From positions 434,001 to 498,000 of the forward strand of contig JARFXO010000002.1 of assembly GCA_029194665.1 (NCBI GenBank): 64,000 nt of DNA. Direction: 5' to 3'. The position numbers and the translations under genes are program-made. Below, piece after piece: positions 52,265 through 61,100 of this stretch. Within the stretch, counting starts at the first letter, position 1; the number at the start of each line of letters is the position of its first letter. Source of the DNA: Nitrospira sp. (GTDB lineage Bacteria; Nitrospirota; Nitrospiria; Nitrospirales; Nitrospiraceae). The notes under the pieces are model-generated. The model did not search any database. It saw only the letters and a program-made list of their open reading frames with translations, and was not told where the DNA came from.

Positions 52265-53758
52265 TCATCGGTTCACCGCTGTCGTCGAATTCCGCGCGAG
52301 CGTTCGAATGGCTTCGATGCCGGGTAAGAAGAAGTAGGCACCGCCGCGCACCTGTACGAACCGGTGCATGCCGGCATAGCGGCAGCGGATCGGTTCGCCT
52401 TGGACGGTGAACTGTCCTGTTCGACCATCCTGGACGCCGATCAAGGGATCGGGATCTTCGTACAAATTCCCGAACTTTGGATTGTTGGCCCAGAGGCTCT
52501 GCACAAATTCAAACTGGCGGCCGATGGAGGCGTTCAGACAGAGAAAATGAAGTCCGCGCTCCACCCCATTGTCGACGGCGCGCATGATGCCCTTGGGATC
52601 CATATTCTCGACCAGCGGCGGTCCATAGGCCCTGGAACGCCGGATGATGCGATGCTGATTAGCCAGTCCCAAAGCCCGTGCTGGATCATCACCCAGTGAG
52701 TCGCGCGGATTGGTTCGGCGGATGTGCGCCCCGATGGGACAACGTATGCCATGGGGATCGGGATGATCTCGGTCGCTCGCGTAGAGAAATCGATCGTGCG
52801 TCCGTGCCTCAGGATTGGGATGATCCGGGGACAGGACCAGGGGGGTGCCATCAGGCCAGCGCCCGACCATTTTCGCCGCCAGCTTGATCGCTGCGTCTGC
52901 TTCACTGTCTGAGCATGCAGCGACATAGTTCCAGAATTGCTTGACGTCCTGCCGCATCTGCCGGAACACGAGAAACGTGCCGTTCCTCCCGAAACCCAGG
53001 CCCTGGGCATCAGTAGGCCCCTCCGGCATTTCGCCGTATGAGTTGGCGTACCCGAGCAGCACTTCTCCTGGCGCAATGCGGTTCCCCTCCGCCGGAGTCA
53101 CATGCGGATCGCGCGGAGGCATCCCCGCCACATGCGGCTGGCCGATTCCGTCCCTGAAACCGAAATGTTCCTTCGGCCCGACTGCTCGTCCGTCGGCCTC
53201 ACGCTCAGGGCCGGCAAGAAATACCGTGTCGAGCCGTTTGAGTTCACGGAGCCCCTGATCCGTTCCACGAGGTAACAGCTGCTCGATCCGCTCGCGCAGC
53301 ATGTGCGCATCCTGCGCGTATACCATCAGCATCACGTGCAGCCTCGGGTCCGGCCGCGGATGGTCGTCGGTCCGCATCGAATCGCGTCCGGCCCCCCATT
53401 CCCAGTTGACGGCGCGGCTCTCGCCACGGTCACCCAACAATCGTTCCCGCTGCAGGGTGGCCATCCCCTCTCGGAATTCACGGGGAAATTGATTCAGCAC
53501 CTCCGCCGCCAGGCCCAACACGCTCAACCCCTGGCTGGTGAAGGCCACATGCACCGCGCTCATGCGCCTGGGATGATCGAGGTCGGGCCGACTGACCTGC
53601 TCGATCTGTTCGACCAAACCGGCGAGCCATGCGCGGGCACGTTCATGGTCCGTCACCTGGCACAGGACGAAGATCGCCGACGGCAGCTCCACATAGTCGT
53701 GCTGTACCAATCCTTGAATGTCGTGATACTCCAGCCGAGGTTCGTTGGACGGAATCAT
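52265..53758 (-). CDS. DyP-type haem peroxidase
   Basis: A 497-residue member of the dye-decolorising peroxidase family: GFRDGIGQP (the GxxDG motif with catalytic Asp, about residue 203), [13 protein letters not shown] with the proximal haem His, and the C-terminal [17 protein letters not shown]. No signal peptide is visible, so it is cytoplasmic unless encapsulated or co-exported; no encapsulin gene is nearby. It uses H2O2 to oxidise diverse substrates. The gene lies between the tyrosinase gene (40 bp) and a two-domain unknown gene (27 bp), consistent with an operon. Confidence 0.92.
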   Translation of the reverse strand: MIPSNEPRLEYHDIQGLVQHDYVELPSAIFVLCQVTDHERARAWLAGLVEQIEQVSRPDLDHPRRMSAVHVAFTSQGLSVLGLAAEVLNQFPREFREGMATLQRERLLGDRGESRAVNWEWGAGRDSMRTDDHPRPDPRLHVMLMVYAQDAHMLRERIEQLLPRGTDQGLRELKRLDTVFLAGPEREADGRAVGPKEHFGFRDGIGQPHVAGMPPRDPHVTPAEGNRIAPGEVLLGYANSYGEMPEGPTDAQGLGFGRNGTFLVFRQMRQDVKQFWNYVAACSDSEADAAIKLAAKMVGRWPDGTPLVLSPDHPNPEARTHDRFLYASDRDHPDPHGIRCPIGAHIRRTNPRDSLGDDPARALGLANQHRIIRRSRAYGPPLVENMDPKGIMRAVDNGVERGLHFLCLNASIGRQFEFVQSLWANNPKFGNLYEDPDPLIGVQDGRTGQFTVQGEPIRCRYAGMHRFVQVRGGAYFFLPGIEAIRTLARNSTTAVNR

Positions 53759-53785
53759 CTTCGACCTCTCATCACATGTGCACCG

Positions 53786-55339
53786 TTACAGACACCGCAA
53801 CCAAGCCGCTTGCGCTTCGCCGGTCAGCGGCAGGAACAACCCCTGCGCAATGTCGGTATTGCCGTTCACGTTGGTGACACTGAGCCGGGGATAGGCGCTA
53901 TACCACACCTGAGTCGGAACTTGATGGTCTCTGGTCCACCGCTTGAACTCCTGCTCTCGTCGCGCGCCGCCTTCAGATACCCGCACCGTCGGCAGCCGGG
54001 AAAACCAAGGCAAGAATCGGAGGACGAGCATCGTGAGGCGCACCAGTCCAGTCACCGTGTGGAACCGGACCCGCGGGAAAAAGGTCGTATTGCACCAGAT
54101 ACCGGTGAGTCCGTCCGACGCCTGGTCGATGAAATCGCCCAGATAACTTTCCCAACTGAAATCGTAATTACTGAAGAAGAGCAGCCTCCGATTATTGTCG
54201 ATCAAGACCCAGCGGGCAAAATGGATCGTTGAGAGCCCTGTCAAGGTGCCACGCACGAACAGCGCGCGGGCCAGAAAGTTGGTGATCGCCAACAGGCCGC
54301 GCAAGAGCGCAAGCCTGACCATGCCGGGCTTGATGTTCGCCACATGCGTCATTTGGTTTTGCACCAAGGGGCCACGGTCTTCGAGTTCCGTCACGATCCG
54401 GAGACGGACGTCGCTCCGGTCGGCCACATAGGGGTCGATCGACCCATCCACCTGCTTCGGAGGCCCTTCCCGTTGCAATATTCGTTGCTCACGCCCATGC
54501 TCGATCCGATCGAGCAGGTTCACCAGGGCGGCGAAGAGCGCGAATGCCGCGATTGGGGTCGACAACGTGAAGAGCACGCGAGCCGGAATCTGATCGAAGA
54601 AGTGCGTCCCGATTCCATACAGAATCCCCAACAGAATCAGTCCTGCGAGGGGAACCAGGAGAAGCGTTCTTGTCGCGATATCAGGCGGCAGTCCGCTTGA
54701 AGGCGCCGATCTCCACCCGCTTCGGCCTGTCGCCTCACGTAATCGCTCAACGATGGTGGCCGGAGCTGCCGACCCAGTGGCATGAATCCGATCGAGCTCC
54801 AGTTCCAACCACAGACGGAGTTCCTCTTCGCTCTGATCGTCGACCGTTAGGATCTGTTGAGTCGACCGCCCGGGATGTCCTCGATAAAAAGCCGCCTCCT
54901 GTCGTATATGCGTCGATAAGTAGACTTGCAGCGACTCACTCCCAGGCGGAGGGTCGCAAAAGGAGTAGATCGTGCGCAGGGCCGGCTCGGCAACCAGGAC
55001 CAGTTCATTCAGGTGCTCCTCGAATGGGCCGTCATAGTCGGTCGAGAAGACCAGGCTGGCCGCAATGGGTCCGCCCGCTGCATCGCGTGCCGGCTCAAGG
55101 AGCACCCAACGAAGGAAATGCACCGTCGTCAGCCGGCCAAACTCGATGAAATTGGGGCCAGATTGAATGGCTCGCGATGGAGGGAGATCGTCGCGAACTT
55201 TTTCCAGTTTGACGCTGCCGGCTCCTGGCTCACCCGGATTGATAATGTTCTGGCCGACGGCATTCAACAGCGCTCGAAGCCCTTCAATCTTCTCATCCGG
55301 TACCGGCACGATCACCGTCAACGCGTGTTGTTCAACCAT
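53786..55339 (-). CDS. unknown protein with two related halves, oxidative cluster
   Basis: The ATG at 55339 (or GTG 55348) gives about 517 residues; the frame further upstream only mirrors a palindromic repeat and the P450 gene. The N-terminal half (HALTVIVPVPDEKIEGLRAL; IEFGRLTTVHFLRWVLLEPA; LVFSTDYDGPFEEHLNELVL) and C-terminal half (GLSTIHFARWVLIDNNRRLL; FFSNYDFSWESYLGDFIDQA) share the pattern HF-x-RWVL-x(n)-F-S-x-(D/N)-Y-D, suggesting an internal duplication. Two membrane helices lie between them (about 230-290). I recognise no family. Tight placement between P450 and DyP genes suggests a partner in the same oxidative process. Confidence 0.8.
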   Translation of the reverse strand: MVEQHALTVIVPVPDEKIEGLRALLNAVGQNIINPGEPGAGSVKLEKVRDDLPPSRAIQSGPNFIEFGRLTTVHFLRWVLLEPARDAAGGPIAASLVFSTDYDGPFEEHLNELVLVAEPALRTIYSFCDPPPGSESLQVYLSTHIRQEAAFYRGHPGRSTQQILTVDDQSEEELRLWLELELDRIHATGSAAPATIVERLREATGRSGWRSAPSSGLPPDIATRTLLLVPLAGLILLGILYGIGTHFFDQIPARVLFTLSTPIAAFALFAALVNLLDRIEHGREQRILQREGPPKQVDGSIDPYVADRSDVRLRIVTELEDRGPLVQNQMTHVANIKPGMVRLALLRGLLAITNFLARALFVRGTLTGLSTIHFARWVLIDNNRRLLFFSNYDFSWESYLGDFIDQASDGLTGIWCNTTFFPRVRFHTVTGLVRLTMLVLRFLPWFSRLPTVRVSEGGARREQEFKRWTRDHQVPTQVWYSAYPRLSVTNVNGNTDIAQGLFLPLTGEAQAAWLRCL

Positions 55340-55357
55340 GTCATTCACCAATTTCCA

Positions 55358-55481
55358 GCAGGATGCGCAAAAAGGCCGTCCAGCAAGGCCGCAGCGAGCG
55401 AAGCGGCGAGGCGTACGCTTCGGTACGTTGAGCCTCTGAGCGACGCGAGAACGCCGCTGGCGGGCTTTTTCCGCATCCTGC
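55358..55481. repeat. 124-bp intergenic palindromic repeat
   Basis: The ends GCAGGATGCGCAAAAAGGCC and its near-complement near 55456-55481 pair over about 26 positions; the centre contains further short inverted pairs. The sequence fills almost exactly the spacer between the P450 stop and the two-domain gene start. It has the look of a large dispersed palindromic element, capable of a long hairpin in RNA; whether it ends transcription or only folds is open. Confidence 0.75.
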
Positions 55482-55490
55482 CACGCTCGA

Positions 55491-56789
55491 TCAATTCGCC
55501 ACCGTGAGAAGCAACCGATCCGGAAATGGGCCATCCCAGGCGATGCGTCCGTCCCATCCGCAGGCTCGGGATACCTTGCCAAGTCGCAGCACGGCAGCCG
55601 CCAGCAGTGGGATCTGCACGCCGTTGATGTAGCGACCCTGGCAGGCATGGAGGCCTGAACTAAAGTGCAGATACTCTGTCGGATTCCTGTCGGTCCGAAA
55701 TTCCCCGGGTTCGTGAAACACCGCTGGGTCGAACATCCCGGAGAACGTACCGAAGACGACGATCTTGCCCTTCGGTAGTCGGCGCTCGCGCGGGCTGTCG
55801 CGACCGACGGTGGCTCCTTCCTGGCTGTATCGGGTCACGAACGGATTATGCGGATTGAATCGCAAGGCTTCGAACACATACCGCGCCACAGTCGCCTCGT
55901 CGCCGGCTAATGCTGCCTCACGAGCAGCGGCCCATGAGGCGGGACGTCGCAACAGTTCGTCGATGGCCCGAACCGCGGACGCGCTGGTCGTGTCGAGTGC
56001 CCCGATAATCAGGCCGGAGATATTCCGGCGCACCGCGTCGTCGTCCAGCCATTCCATGCCTGGTTCGCGCTGTCGACGCAGCATGCGGGTGAGCACGTCA
56101 TCAGGCACGTCCTGACGGCCGGAGGCGATCTCGTCCTTGCGCCGAGCGATCCATCCGAGGAGATAGGGCCGGAGTTGTTCGAACGATTCCTCAGCCTGGC
56201 GCGCGGTCTCTGGACAGTCGAGGGGATTCAGGAACAAATCGTTGAACAGGGTCCGCATCCAGCGCAGCATCACTGCATCATCCGGCCCGGGCACGCCAAA
56301 ATACTCACCGAGCACGCGCAGCGGCACGATGCGGGTCAGTCCGCCGACCACGTCCAGCCACCCCTGTCGGCGCGCGCGTTCCATGCATTCCTCGGCCCTG
56401 GTCGAGACAATGGCGCGGATGCGCTCGAGATCCGTGCGATACATGACGTCGTTCAAGAGGTCCTTTTCACGGTCATGTTGTGGGGAACGGTCCATGCTCA
56501 AGACAAAGGGGCCGTTGTCGCGATTCGTGCGCTCCGCGTTGATCTCGGCAATCGTGAACTCTGTGTCATGCGCCAGCCCGTCCACCACATCGGCGTGCCG
56601 ACTGACAATCACCAGTTTGCCCAGCTCCAGCACCGGCGCCCATCGTCTCAAGATCGCGTTGAACAGGCGAAACACCCACGGCGCGGTCAGCCACGATCGA
56701 ATGGTGTCACTGCGGGGGATGAGGCAGGAGCGCCAGGTGGAGGGTAGCCGGGGCTTCTGATTCATGCGGACAAGAGGACTCTCTGTCAT
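55491..56789 (-). CDS. cytochrome P450
   Basis: A 432-residue P450 from ATG 56789 (GGAG upstream; the open frame runs 26 codons further). Motifs: I-helix LIIGALDTTSASA, K-helix EALR, a meander region with FNPHNPFVTR, and haem loop FSSGLHACQGRYI with the Cys ligand. No signal peptide. The substrate is unknown; redox partners are not encoded nearby. It appears to be the first gene of the run P450, unknown protein, DyP, tyrosinase, although a palindromic repeat follows it. Confidence 0.92.
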   Translation of the reverse strand: MTESPLVRMNQKPRLPSTWRSCLIPRSDTIRSWLTAPWVFRLFNAILRRWAPVLELGKLVIVSRHADVVDGLAHDTEFTIAEINAERTNRDNGPFVLSMDRSPQHDREKDLLNDVMYRTDLERIRAIVSTRAEECMERARRQGWLDVVGGLTRIVPLRVLGEYFGVPGPDDAVMLRWMRTLFNDLFLNPLDCPETARQAEESFEQLRPYLLGWIARRKDEIASGRQDVPDDVLTRMLRRQREPGMEWLDDDAVRRNISGLIIGALDTTSASAVRAIDELLRRPASWAAAREAALAGDEATVARYVFEALRFNPHNPFVTRYSQEGATVGRDSPRERRLPKGKIVVFGTFSGMFDPAVFHEPGEFRTDRNPTEYLHFSSGLHACQGRYINGVQIPLLAAAVLRLGKVSRACGWDGRIAWDGPFPDRLLLTVAN

Positions 56790-56995
56790 AGCATTCACTC
56801 CGCAGGACTTCAGGTCTCGATAGATCGACCTCACCAGGCCATGGAACAAACTTACTGTCCTGGTCAATGCGAGCAGTTGCCTTCTACTTATGCAAGAATG
56901 CCACCGTTACGAGATGAGGGACTGCACAAGTAGCCGGCGTTCCAATACCCTTGGAGAATGCGGACGATGCGCATTGGCAGTTCTTCGTAGTGAGC

Positions 56996-57168
56996 CACTG
57001 CACTCTTATTCCTACACCCACAGGTATCGAAAGCGATACAGTGCCGTATCCATTGCGATACAGTGTCGCTCGACTAAAAATGTAGACTGGGTAGAGCTGA
57101 AGGAATCTTCTGGCAGGACGGGGTTCCGTGGGATTTGAGTCACAGCTCCAGCGCTCACCGGGGTTCTA
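56996..57168 (+). repeat. leader module R1, copy 1
   Basis: About 170 bp closely related to 61101-61270. Shared landmarks, in order, are CACTCTTAT, a GTATCG-AAAG-CGATAC palindrome, TATCCATTGCGATACAG, TCGCTCG, AGGATTCCG-like and GTCACA words, and a final GGGTTCTA. Neither copy holds a convincing gene. Copy 1 stands in the spacer between the P450 gene, which runs leftward, and the subtilase operon, which runs rightward. Confidence 0.75.
57024..57061 (+). promoter_or_regulatory. tandem GATAC palindromes, candidate operator (copy 1)
   Basis: GTATCG-AAAG-CGATAC at 57024-57039 is followed at 57046-57061 by GTATC-CATTGC-GATAC. The first is also present in leader copy 2 at 61126-61141 with the same arms and an AAAA centre, while the second is partly degenerate there. 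Conservation of the arms within a drifting repeat suggests a binding site for a dimeric regulator or a structured RNA element. No known regulator is assigned. Confidence 0.5.
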
Positions 57169-57386
57169 GCCCGCAATATTCATGAGTGTTTCTACTGCAA
57201 CCGCCGATACGCGGCTGCGACGAGCCTGGCCGCGGTTTGTCTGCGGCCTAGCGGGCAGGCTCGCCCCTCAAGGCCTCAACATACTGTTTCAAGTATGCCT
57301 CGGCCTCTCGGGGCTCCGCGTGCCCGTCTCGCCAGGCGTCTTGTCGGTTTCGTCACGAACCATCATGAATAATGCGGACTATGGGT
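57169..57386. other. insertion between R1 and R2 in copy 1
   Basis: This 218-bp stretch is absent from leader copy 2. On the minus strand, 57248-57356 carries an unstarted frame that reads like a protein C-terminus (RQDAWRDGHAEPREAEAYLK, then QYVEALRGEPAR and a stop), possibly a remnant of a lost gene. It cannot be assigned. Confidence 0.35.
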
Positions 57387-57790
57387 TGGTTTTTCGTTTT
57401 CGGATAGATTTGAATCTATTTGGATTCACCTCTTGAATCCATTTCGATACATCGCACGGGGATCGTGAGAGAAGCGTCCTCTTTATGGAGATAGGTCCGA
57501 CATATGTAGAACATTGAAATTGTTAATAATACGTATTGCCTGATGGAATCGGCATTCCGCGTCCCTCCTGGCATCTTGTTTGCTGCCCAATCAATTGCCA
57601 GCGGGGTGCATCAAGGGAGGGCCCTCAAAAATTCGTCGGCCATCAGCTTGATTCCTTCAACATCCAGATGAAGGAGAGAGCATTGGTACGCACAGAGGAA
57701 TATGTCATCCCATTTCATCCCGTGGCCTCAATTCATCCCGGGGATTAGAGTAGAGTGCTGAACCGACTTGCAGGATACAAGGGCTGAACC
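57387..57790 (+). repeat. leader module R2, copy 1
   Basis: About 400 bp closely related to 61278-61298 plus 61931-62292. Shared landmarks are GGTTTTTCGTT-TCGGAT, TTGAATCTATTT, CCATTTCGATACATCGC, ACATTGAAATTGTTAATAAT, AACATCCAGATGAAGGAG and GATACAAGG-CTGA. It ends about 100 bp before the start of the pro-region-like gene, so it is the leader of the subtilase operon. In copy 2 a DUF1284 gene is inserted between the first landmark and the rest. Confidence 0.8.
57611..57718 (-). CDS. 35-codon ORF conserved in both R2 copies (copy 1)
   Basis: Reading leftward, the frame from ATG 57718 to TGA gives MKWDDIFLCAYQCSLLHLDV and then GIKLMADEFLRALP after one Glu. Copy 2 (62130-62237) encodes a product of the same length with start and stop at the same places; 24 of 35 residues match and no indel occurs between them. 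Here a GAGG lies 7 nt before the ATG. It may be a genuine small protein, a remnant of a transposon gene, or a chance frame in a conserved RNA. Confidence 0.3.
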   Translation of the reverse strand: MKWDDIFLCAYQCSLLHLDVEGIKLMADEFLRALP

Positions 57791-57896
57791 GGCTGAGTGC
57801 GCTGTGCTAGACGCTCTGCCGCTCATTGTTCCATTTTATGCATTTGTACTAAGCGGCTGTTCAAACAACCTGCCGTGGGGCAATTCAGTGTCCAAT

Positions 57897-58163
57897 ATGA
57901 ACGCTCCGGTCGAACTTATCGTCAAGCTCGCTCCGGCTGCAGTGGAGCCGGGAAGCCCTGGACATCGTGCAGTTCAAGCCTGCGTGACTCGGGCTGGTGT
58001 TTCGATAAAGCCTCTTCACCAGTCAACCTCGGAATCAGAATTAGCCACATATTTCATAGCCCACGTTGATCCGGCAAAGATCGAAAATATTGTCGAACAA
58101 TTGCTTGCCTGCGAAGGCGTTGACAGTGCCTACGCAAAGCCTCGTGGTAAACCACCTGGATAA
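57897..58163 (+). CDS. free-standing subtilase pro-region-like protein
   Basis: From ATG 57897 the 88-residue product is MNAPVELIVKLAPAAVEPGS, then PGHRAVQACVTRAGVSIKPL and a tail YFIAHVDPAKIENIVEQLL, GVDSAYAKPRGKPPG. The tail parallels the end of the N-terminal pro-region of the next gene (YRIAAAEDKLDRLADQLL, VEAAYVKPAGAPP). This pattern is that of I9-like propeptides, which fold and inhibit subtilases. The open frame continues upstream to GTG 57804 and TTG 57768, where FYAFVLSGC resembles a lipobox, so a membrane-anchored form is possible. No strong ribosome-binding site supports any start. It lies 24 bp before the subtilase gene. Confidence 0.65.
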   Translation: MNAPVELIVKLAPAAVEPGSPGHRAVQACVTRAGVSIKPLHQSTSESELATYFIAHVDPAKIENIVEQLLACEGVDSAYAKPRGKPPG

Positions 58164-58187
58164 AACAGCCGAAAGGAGGAATCGAAC

Positions 58188-60872
58188 ATGCCACAAGTCA
58201 TCCGCATCTCGTCCCAAGGAAGAGGCGACAGTCCCGAGTTGGTCGTACTCGTCAAGCGTGAGGCAGGTCTACGTGCGGGTGGAGCGGATGTCGCTTCGGT
58301 AACCGGGGCGGACACCACCGCGCTCTCATCCCTGCTTTCGTCCCATGACGCGGTAATGCATCCCATGTTCGGCCTCAGTGAGGATCGCACCCGTGCTCAT
58401 GTCGAGACCCTGGTGGAATCTCTCCAAGGAGATGCCACGCCGGACACCCAACCTGTTCTCGATCTTCCGATGTTCTACCGAATTGCGGCAGCGGAGGACA
58501 AACTAGACCGCCTCGCTGACCAACTTCTGGCTCATGACTTGGTTGAAGCCGCATATGTAAAACCGGCCGGGGCGCCGCCGACTGTCGCGGAAGCGCAACG
58601 AATTCAAAGTTTGAATGACATGCAACCGGATGCGGCCGATGCACCGCCGGCCACGCCCGATTTTGTTGCCAACCAGGGTTATCTCGCGGTTGCGCCAGGT
58701 GGCATTGATGCGACATTCGCCGGGACCATCCCTGGTGGAGGCGGTTCAGGAGTCAAGATAATCGACTGTGAATGGGCATGGCGATTCACTCACGAGGATC
58801 TCTTGCAGAATCAGGGTGGCGTAGTGGCGGGCACCAGCATGGGGAATACCGACCACGGGACCGCCGTCCTCGGTGTCATCAGCGGCGATCGCAACTCAAT
58901 CGGGATAACCGGTATTACCCCGGATGCAACAATCAGCGCATCCTCTTTCAGCGATCAATCAAGCGCGCAAGCGATTAAGGCCGCCGCCGACAAGCTGGGA
59001 GCAGGCGACATCATTTTGCTGGAAATCCACCGCGCCGGCCCCAGAACGCCGAACCCCGAGCAGGGGCAACTGGGATATATCGCCATCGAGTGGTGGCCGG
59101 ACGATTTCGCGGCCATTCGTTATGCGGTGTTGAAGGGCATCATCGTCGTGGAGGCTGCGGGCAACGGTTTCCAGGATCTCGACGATCCGATCTACAACAC
59201 CCGACCCACTGGCTTCCCGACGAGTTGGACAAACCCATTTAACACAAACAATCCATCGTCGGGTGCGGTTATCGTGGGAGCGGGAGCGCCGCCGACGGGA
59301 ACACACGGCCGTGATCACGGACCGGACCGTTCTCGCCTCGACTTCTCGAATTACGGCGCTCGCGTGGATGTCCAGGGCTGGGGCCGGGAGGTTACGACGA
59401 CCGGGTATGGTGATCTCCAGGGCGGCTCGAACCAGGATCTTTGGTACACAAACCAGTTTAACGGCACATCCAGTGCGTCACCGGTGGTAGTCGGGGCTCT
59501 TGCCGCCACACAAGGCGTACTTCGGGCACGAGGGCATCGGCGTCTGAACTCACCAAGTGCCAGGTTGCTGGTCCGTGCATGCGGTTCGCCGCAGCAGGAT
59601 GCGCCCGGCCGGCCGGCGAGCCAGCGCATCGGCATGCGACCGAACTTACGTGAACTGATCCCCGAAGCGGCGCGATATCAGTCCCGCAGCGCGGATTACA
59701 ATGGTGATCGTCGGGCCGAGATCCTGATCACCAGTCCATGGGGAATGGGAATCCTGGAACAGGCAGGCTCTTCGATGAACGCGCCGACCATGGCCCCTAA
59801 TGGGACGCGCTTCGGTGGCTGGCTGCTCAACACAGCCGACAACCATTTCGGGCCTGCTGGAGACTATGATGGCGACGGACAGGCGGAAATCCTTGTGGCG
59901 AGTCCCTGGGGTATTGGTGTGCTGAAGCAGTCTGGTGCGACCATGGCTGCGCCGATGATGGCCCCCAACGGCACACGCTTCGGCGGTTGGTTGCTCAATA
60001 CGGGAGATAACTCTTTTGGTCCAGCAGGGGATTTCGACGGAGACGGCAAGGCTGAACTCCTGATTGCGAGTCCCTGGGGCCTTGGAGTACTGAAGCTAGC
60101 CGGAACCACGCTCAACGCGCCGATGATGGCCCCCAACGGCACGCGCTTCGGCGGCTGGTTGCTCAATACGGGAGATAATTCTTTCGGCCCTGTCGGCGAT
60201 TTTGACGGCGACGGCCAGGCCGAGATCCTCGCAACCAGTCCGTGGGGGATCGGAGTCATGAAGCTATCCGGAAGCACAATGACAATGGCAATGATGGCCC
60301 CCAACGGCACGCGCTTCGGCGGCTGGTTGCTCAATACGGGAGACAATTCTTTCGGCCCCGTCGGCGATTTTGACGGCGACGGGCGCATCGAGATCGTGGT
60401 CACCAGCCCTTGGGGTATCGGCATTTTGAAATTGTCAGGCGGCAGTTTCTCGGTTCCGATGATGGCTCCCAACGGTACGCGGTTCGGCGGATGGTTACTC
60501 AACACAGCAGACAACTCATTCGGCCGCGCCGGCGACTTCGATGGTGATCACCATGCTGAGATCCTGGTCACGAGTCCGTGGGGCGTTGGCATCCTCAAGT
60601 TGATGGGCAACAACCTGACGGCGCCCATGATGGCGGCAAATGGCACACGTTTCGGCGGATGGCTGCTGAACACTGGGGATAACCGGCTCGCAACCTGCGC
60701 TGATTACGACGCAGATCTTCGCGCCGAGATCCTCGTCACGAGTCCGTGGGGCGTCGGCATCCTCGAGCAGGCTGGAGCAACAATGGCCGCCCCCACCATG
60801 GCGCCCAATGGCACGCGTTTTGGTGGTTGGCTGTTGAACACGATTGATAACGACTTCGGCCACGGTGTCTAA
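58188..60872 (+). CDS. S8 subtilase with seven FG-GAP/VCBS-like repeats
   Basis: An 894-residue protein behind a strong AAAGGAGG. Residues 1-150 look like a pro-region; 160-450 are a subtilisin domain with catalytic Asp193 (KIIDCEWAW), His223 (NTDHGTAVLG) and Ser428 (NGTSSASP). Residues about 500-894 are seven 56-residue repeats, each with D-(Y/F)-D/N-G-D-x-x-AEIL, TSPWG-(I/V)-G and APNGTRFGGWLLNT, the Ca2+-binding FG-GAP/VCBS pattern. No N-terminal signal peptide or membrane helix is seen, so location is uncertain. Substrate unknown. Operon with the preceding pro-region-like gene; ends at a hairpin terminator. Confidence 0.9.
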   Translation: MPQVIRISSQGRGDSPELVVLVKREAGLRAGGADVASVTGADTTALSSLLSSHDAVMHPMFGLSEDRTRAHVETLVESLQGDATPDTQPVLDLPMFYRIAAAEDKLDRLADQLLAHDLVEAAYVKPAGAPPTVAEAQRIQSLNDMQPDAADAPPATPDFVANQGYLAVAPGGIDATFAGTIPGGGGSGVKIIDCEWAWRFTHEDLLQNQGGVVAGTSMGNTDHGTAVLGVISGDRNSIGITGITPDATISASSFSDQSSAQAIKAAADKLGAGDIILLEIHRAGPRTPNPEQGQLGYIAIEWWPDDFAAIRYAVLKGIIVVEAAGNGFQDLDDPIYNTRPTGFPTSWTNPFNTNNPSSGAVIVGAGAPPTGTHGRDHGPDRSRLDFSNYGARVDVQGWGREVTTTGYGDLQGGSNQDLWYTNQFNGTSSASPVVVGALAATQGVLRARGHRRLNSPSARLLVRACGSPQQDAPGRPASQRIGMRPNLRELIPEAARYQSRSADYNGDRRAEILITSPWGMGILEQAGSSMNAPTMAPNGTRFGGWLLNTADNHFGPAGDYDGDGQAEILVASPWGIGVLKQSGATMAAPMMAPNGTRFGGWLLNTGDNSFGPAGDFDGDGKAELLIASPWGLGVLKLAGTTLNAPMMAPNGTRFGGWLLNTGDNSFGPVGDFDGDGQAEILATSPWGIGVMKLSGSTMTMAMMAPNGTRFGGWLLNTGDNSFGPVGDFDGDGRIEIVVTSPWGIGILKLSGGSFSVPMMAPNGTRFGGWLLNTADNSFGRAGDFDGDHHAEILVTSPWGVGILKLMGNNLTAPMMAANGTRFGGWLLNTGDNRLATCADYDADLRAEILVTSPWGVGILEQAGATMAAPTMAPNGTRFGGWLLNTIDNDFGHGV

Positions 60873-60876
60873 ACTA

Positions 60877-60912
60877 GCCTTGAGCGGCAGACTTCGGCCT
60901 GCCGCTCAAGGC
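60877..60912 (+). terminator. hairpin terminator of the subtilase operon
   Basis: Perfect 14-bp inverted repeat (arms 60877-60890 and 60899-60912) around an 8-nt loop, starting 5 bp after the subtilase stop. No long T-tract, but position and stem length strongly favour a terminator. Confidence 0.75.
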
Positions 60913-61100
60913 ATCGTTCTAAGGATCGGAGTCAAGGAATCGAGATCAAGTCTTGTCTGTGCATACCGGTGAGCATTGACAGGATTTCTTCTTCACCGCC
61001 TCAAGTAGCAACTCAGGGTGAGTGTAAACCAAAAGAGAATATAGGGAGTCGGTCTTGCCAGCCCCCATTGAGCTTGGCTCTGACCCCGTTCTATTTCTCC

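Noticed and set aside
57536..57748. Plus-strand 70-codon frame in R2 with a partner at 62055-62303
   Set aside because: A one-base indel shifts the first half between copies, and the products diverge at the C-terminus; the minus-strand 35-codon frame is better conserved.
59690..60860. Regular 168-bp repeats that might suggest a CRISPR array
   Set aside because: They are in-frame 56-residue FG-GAP/VCBS-like repeats of the subtilase; there are no short repeats with unique spacers.
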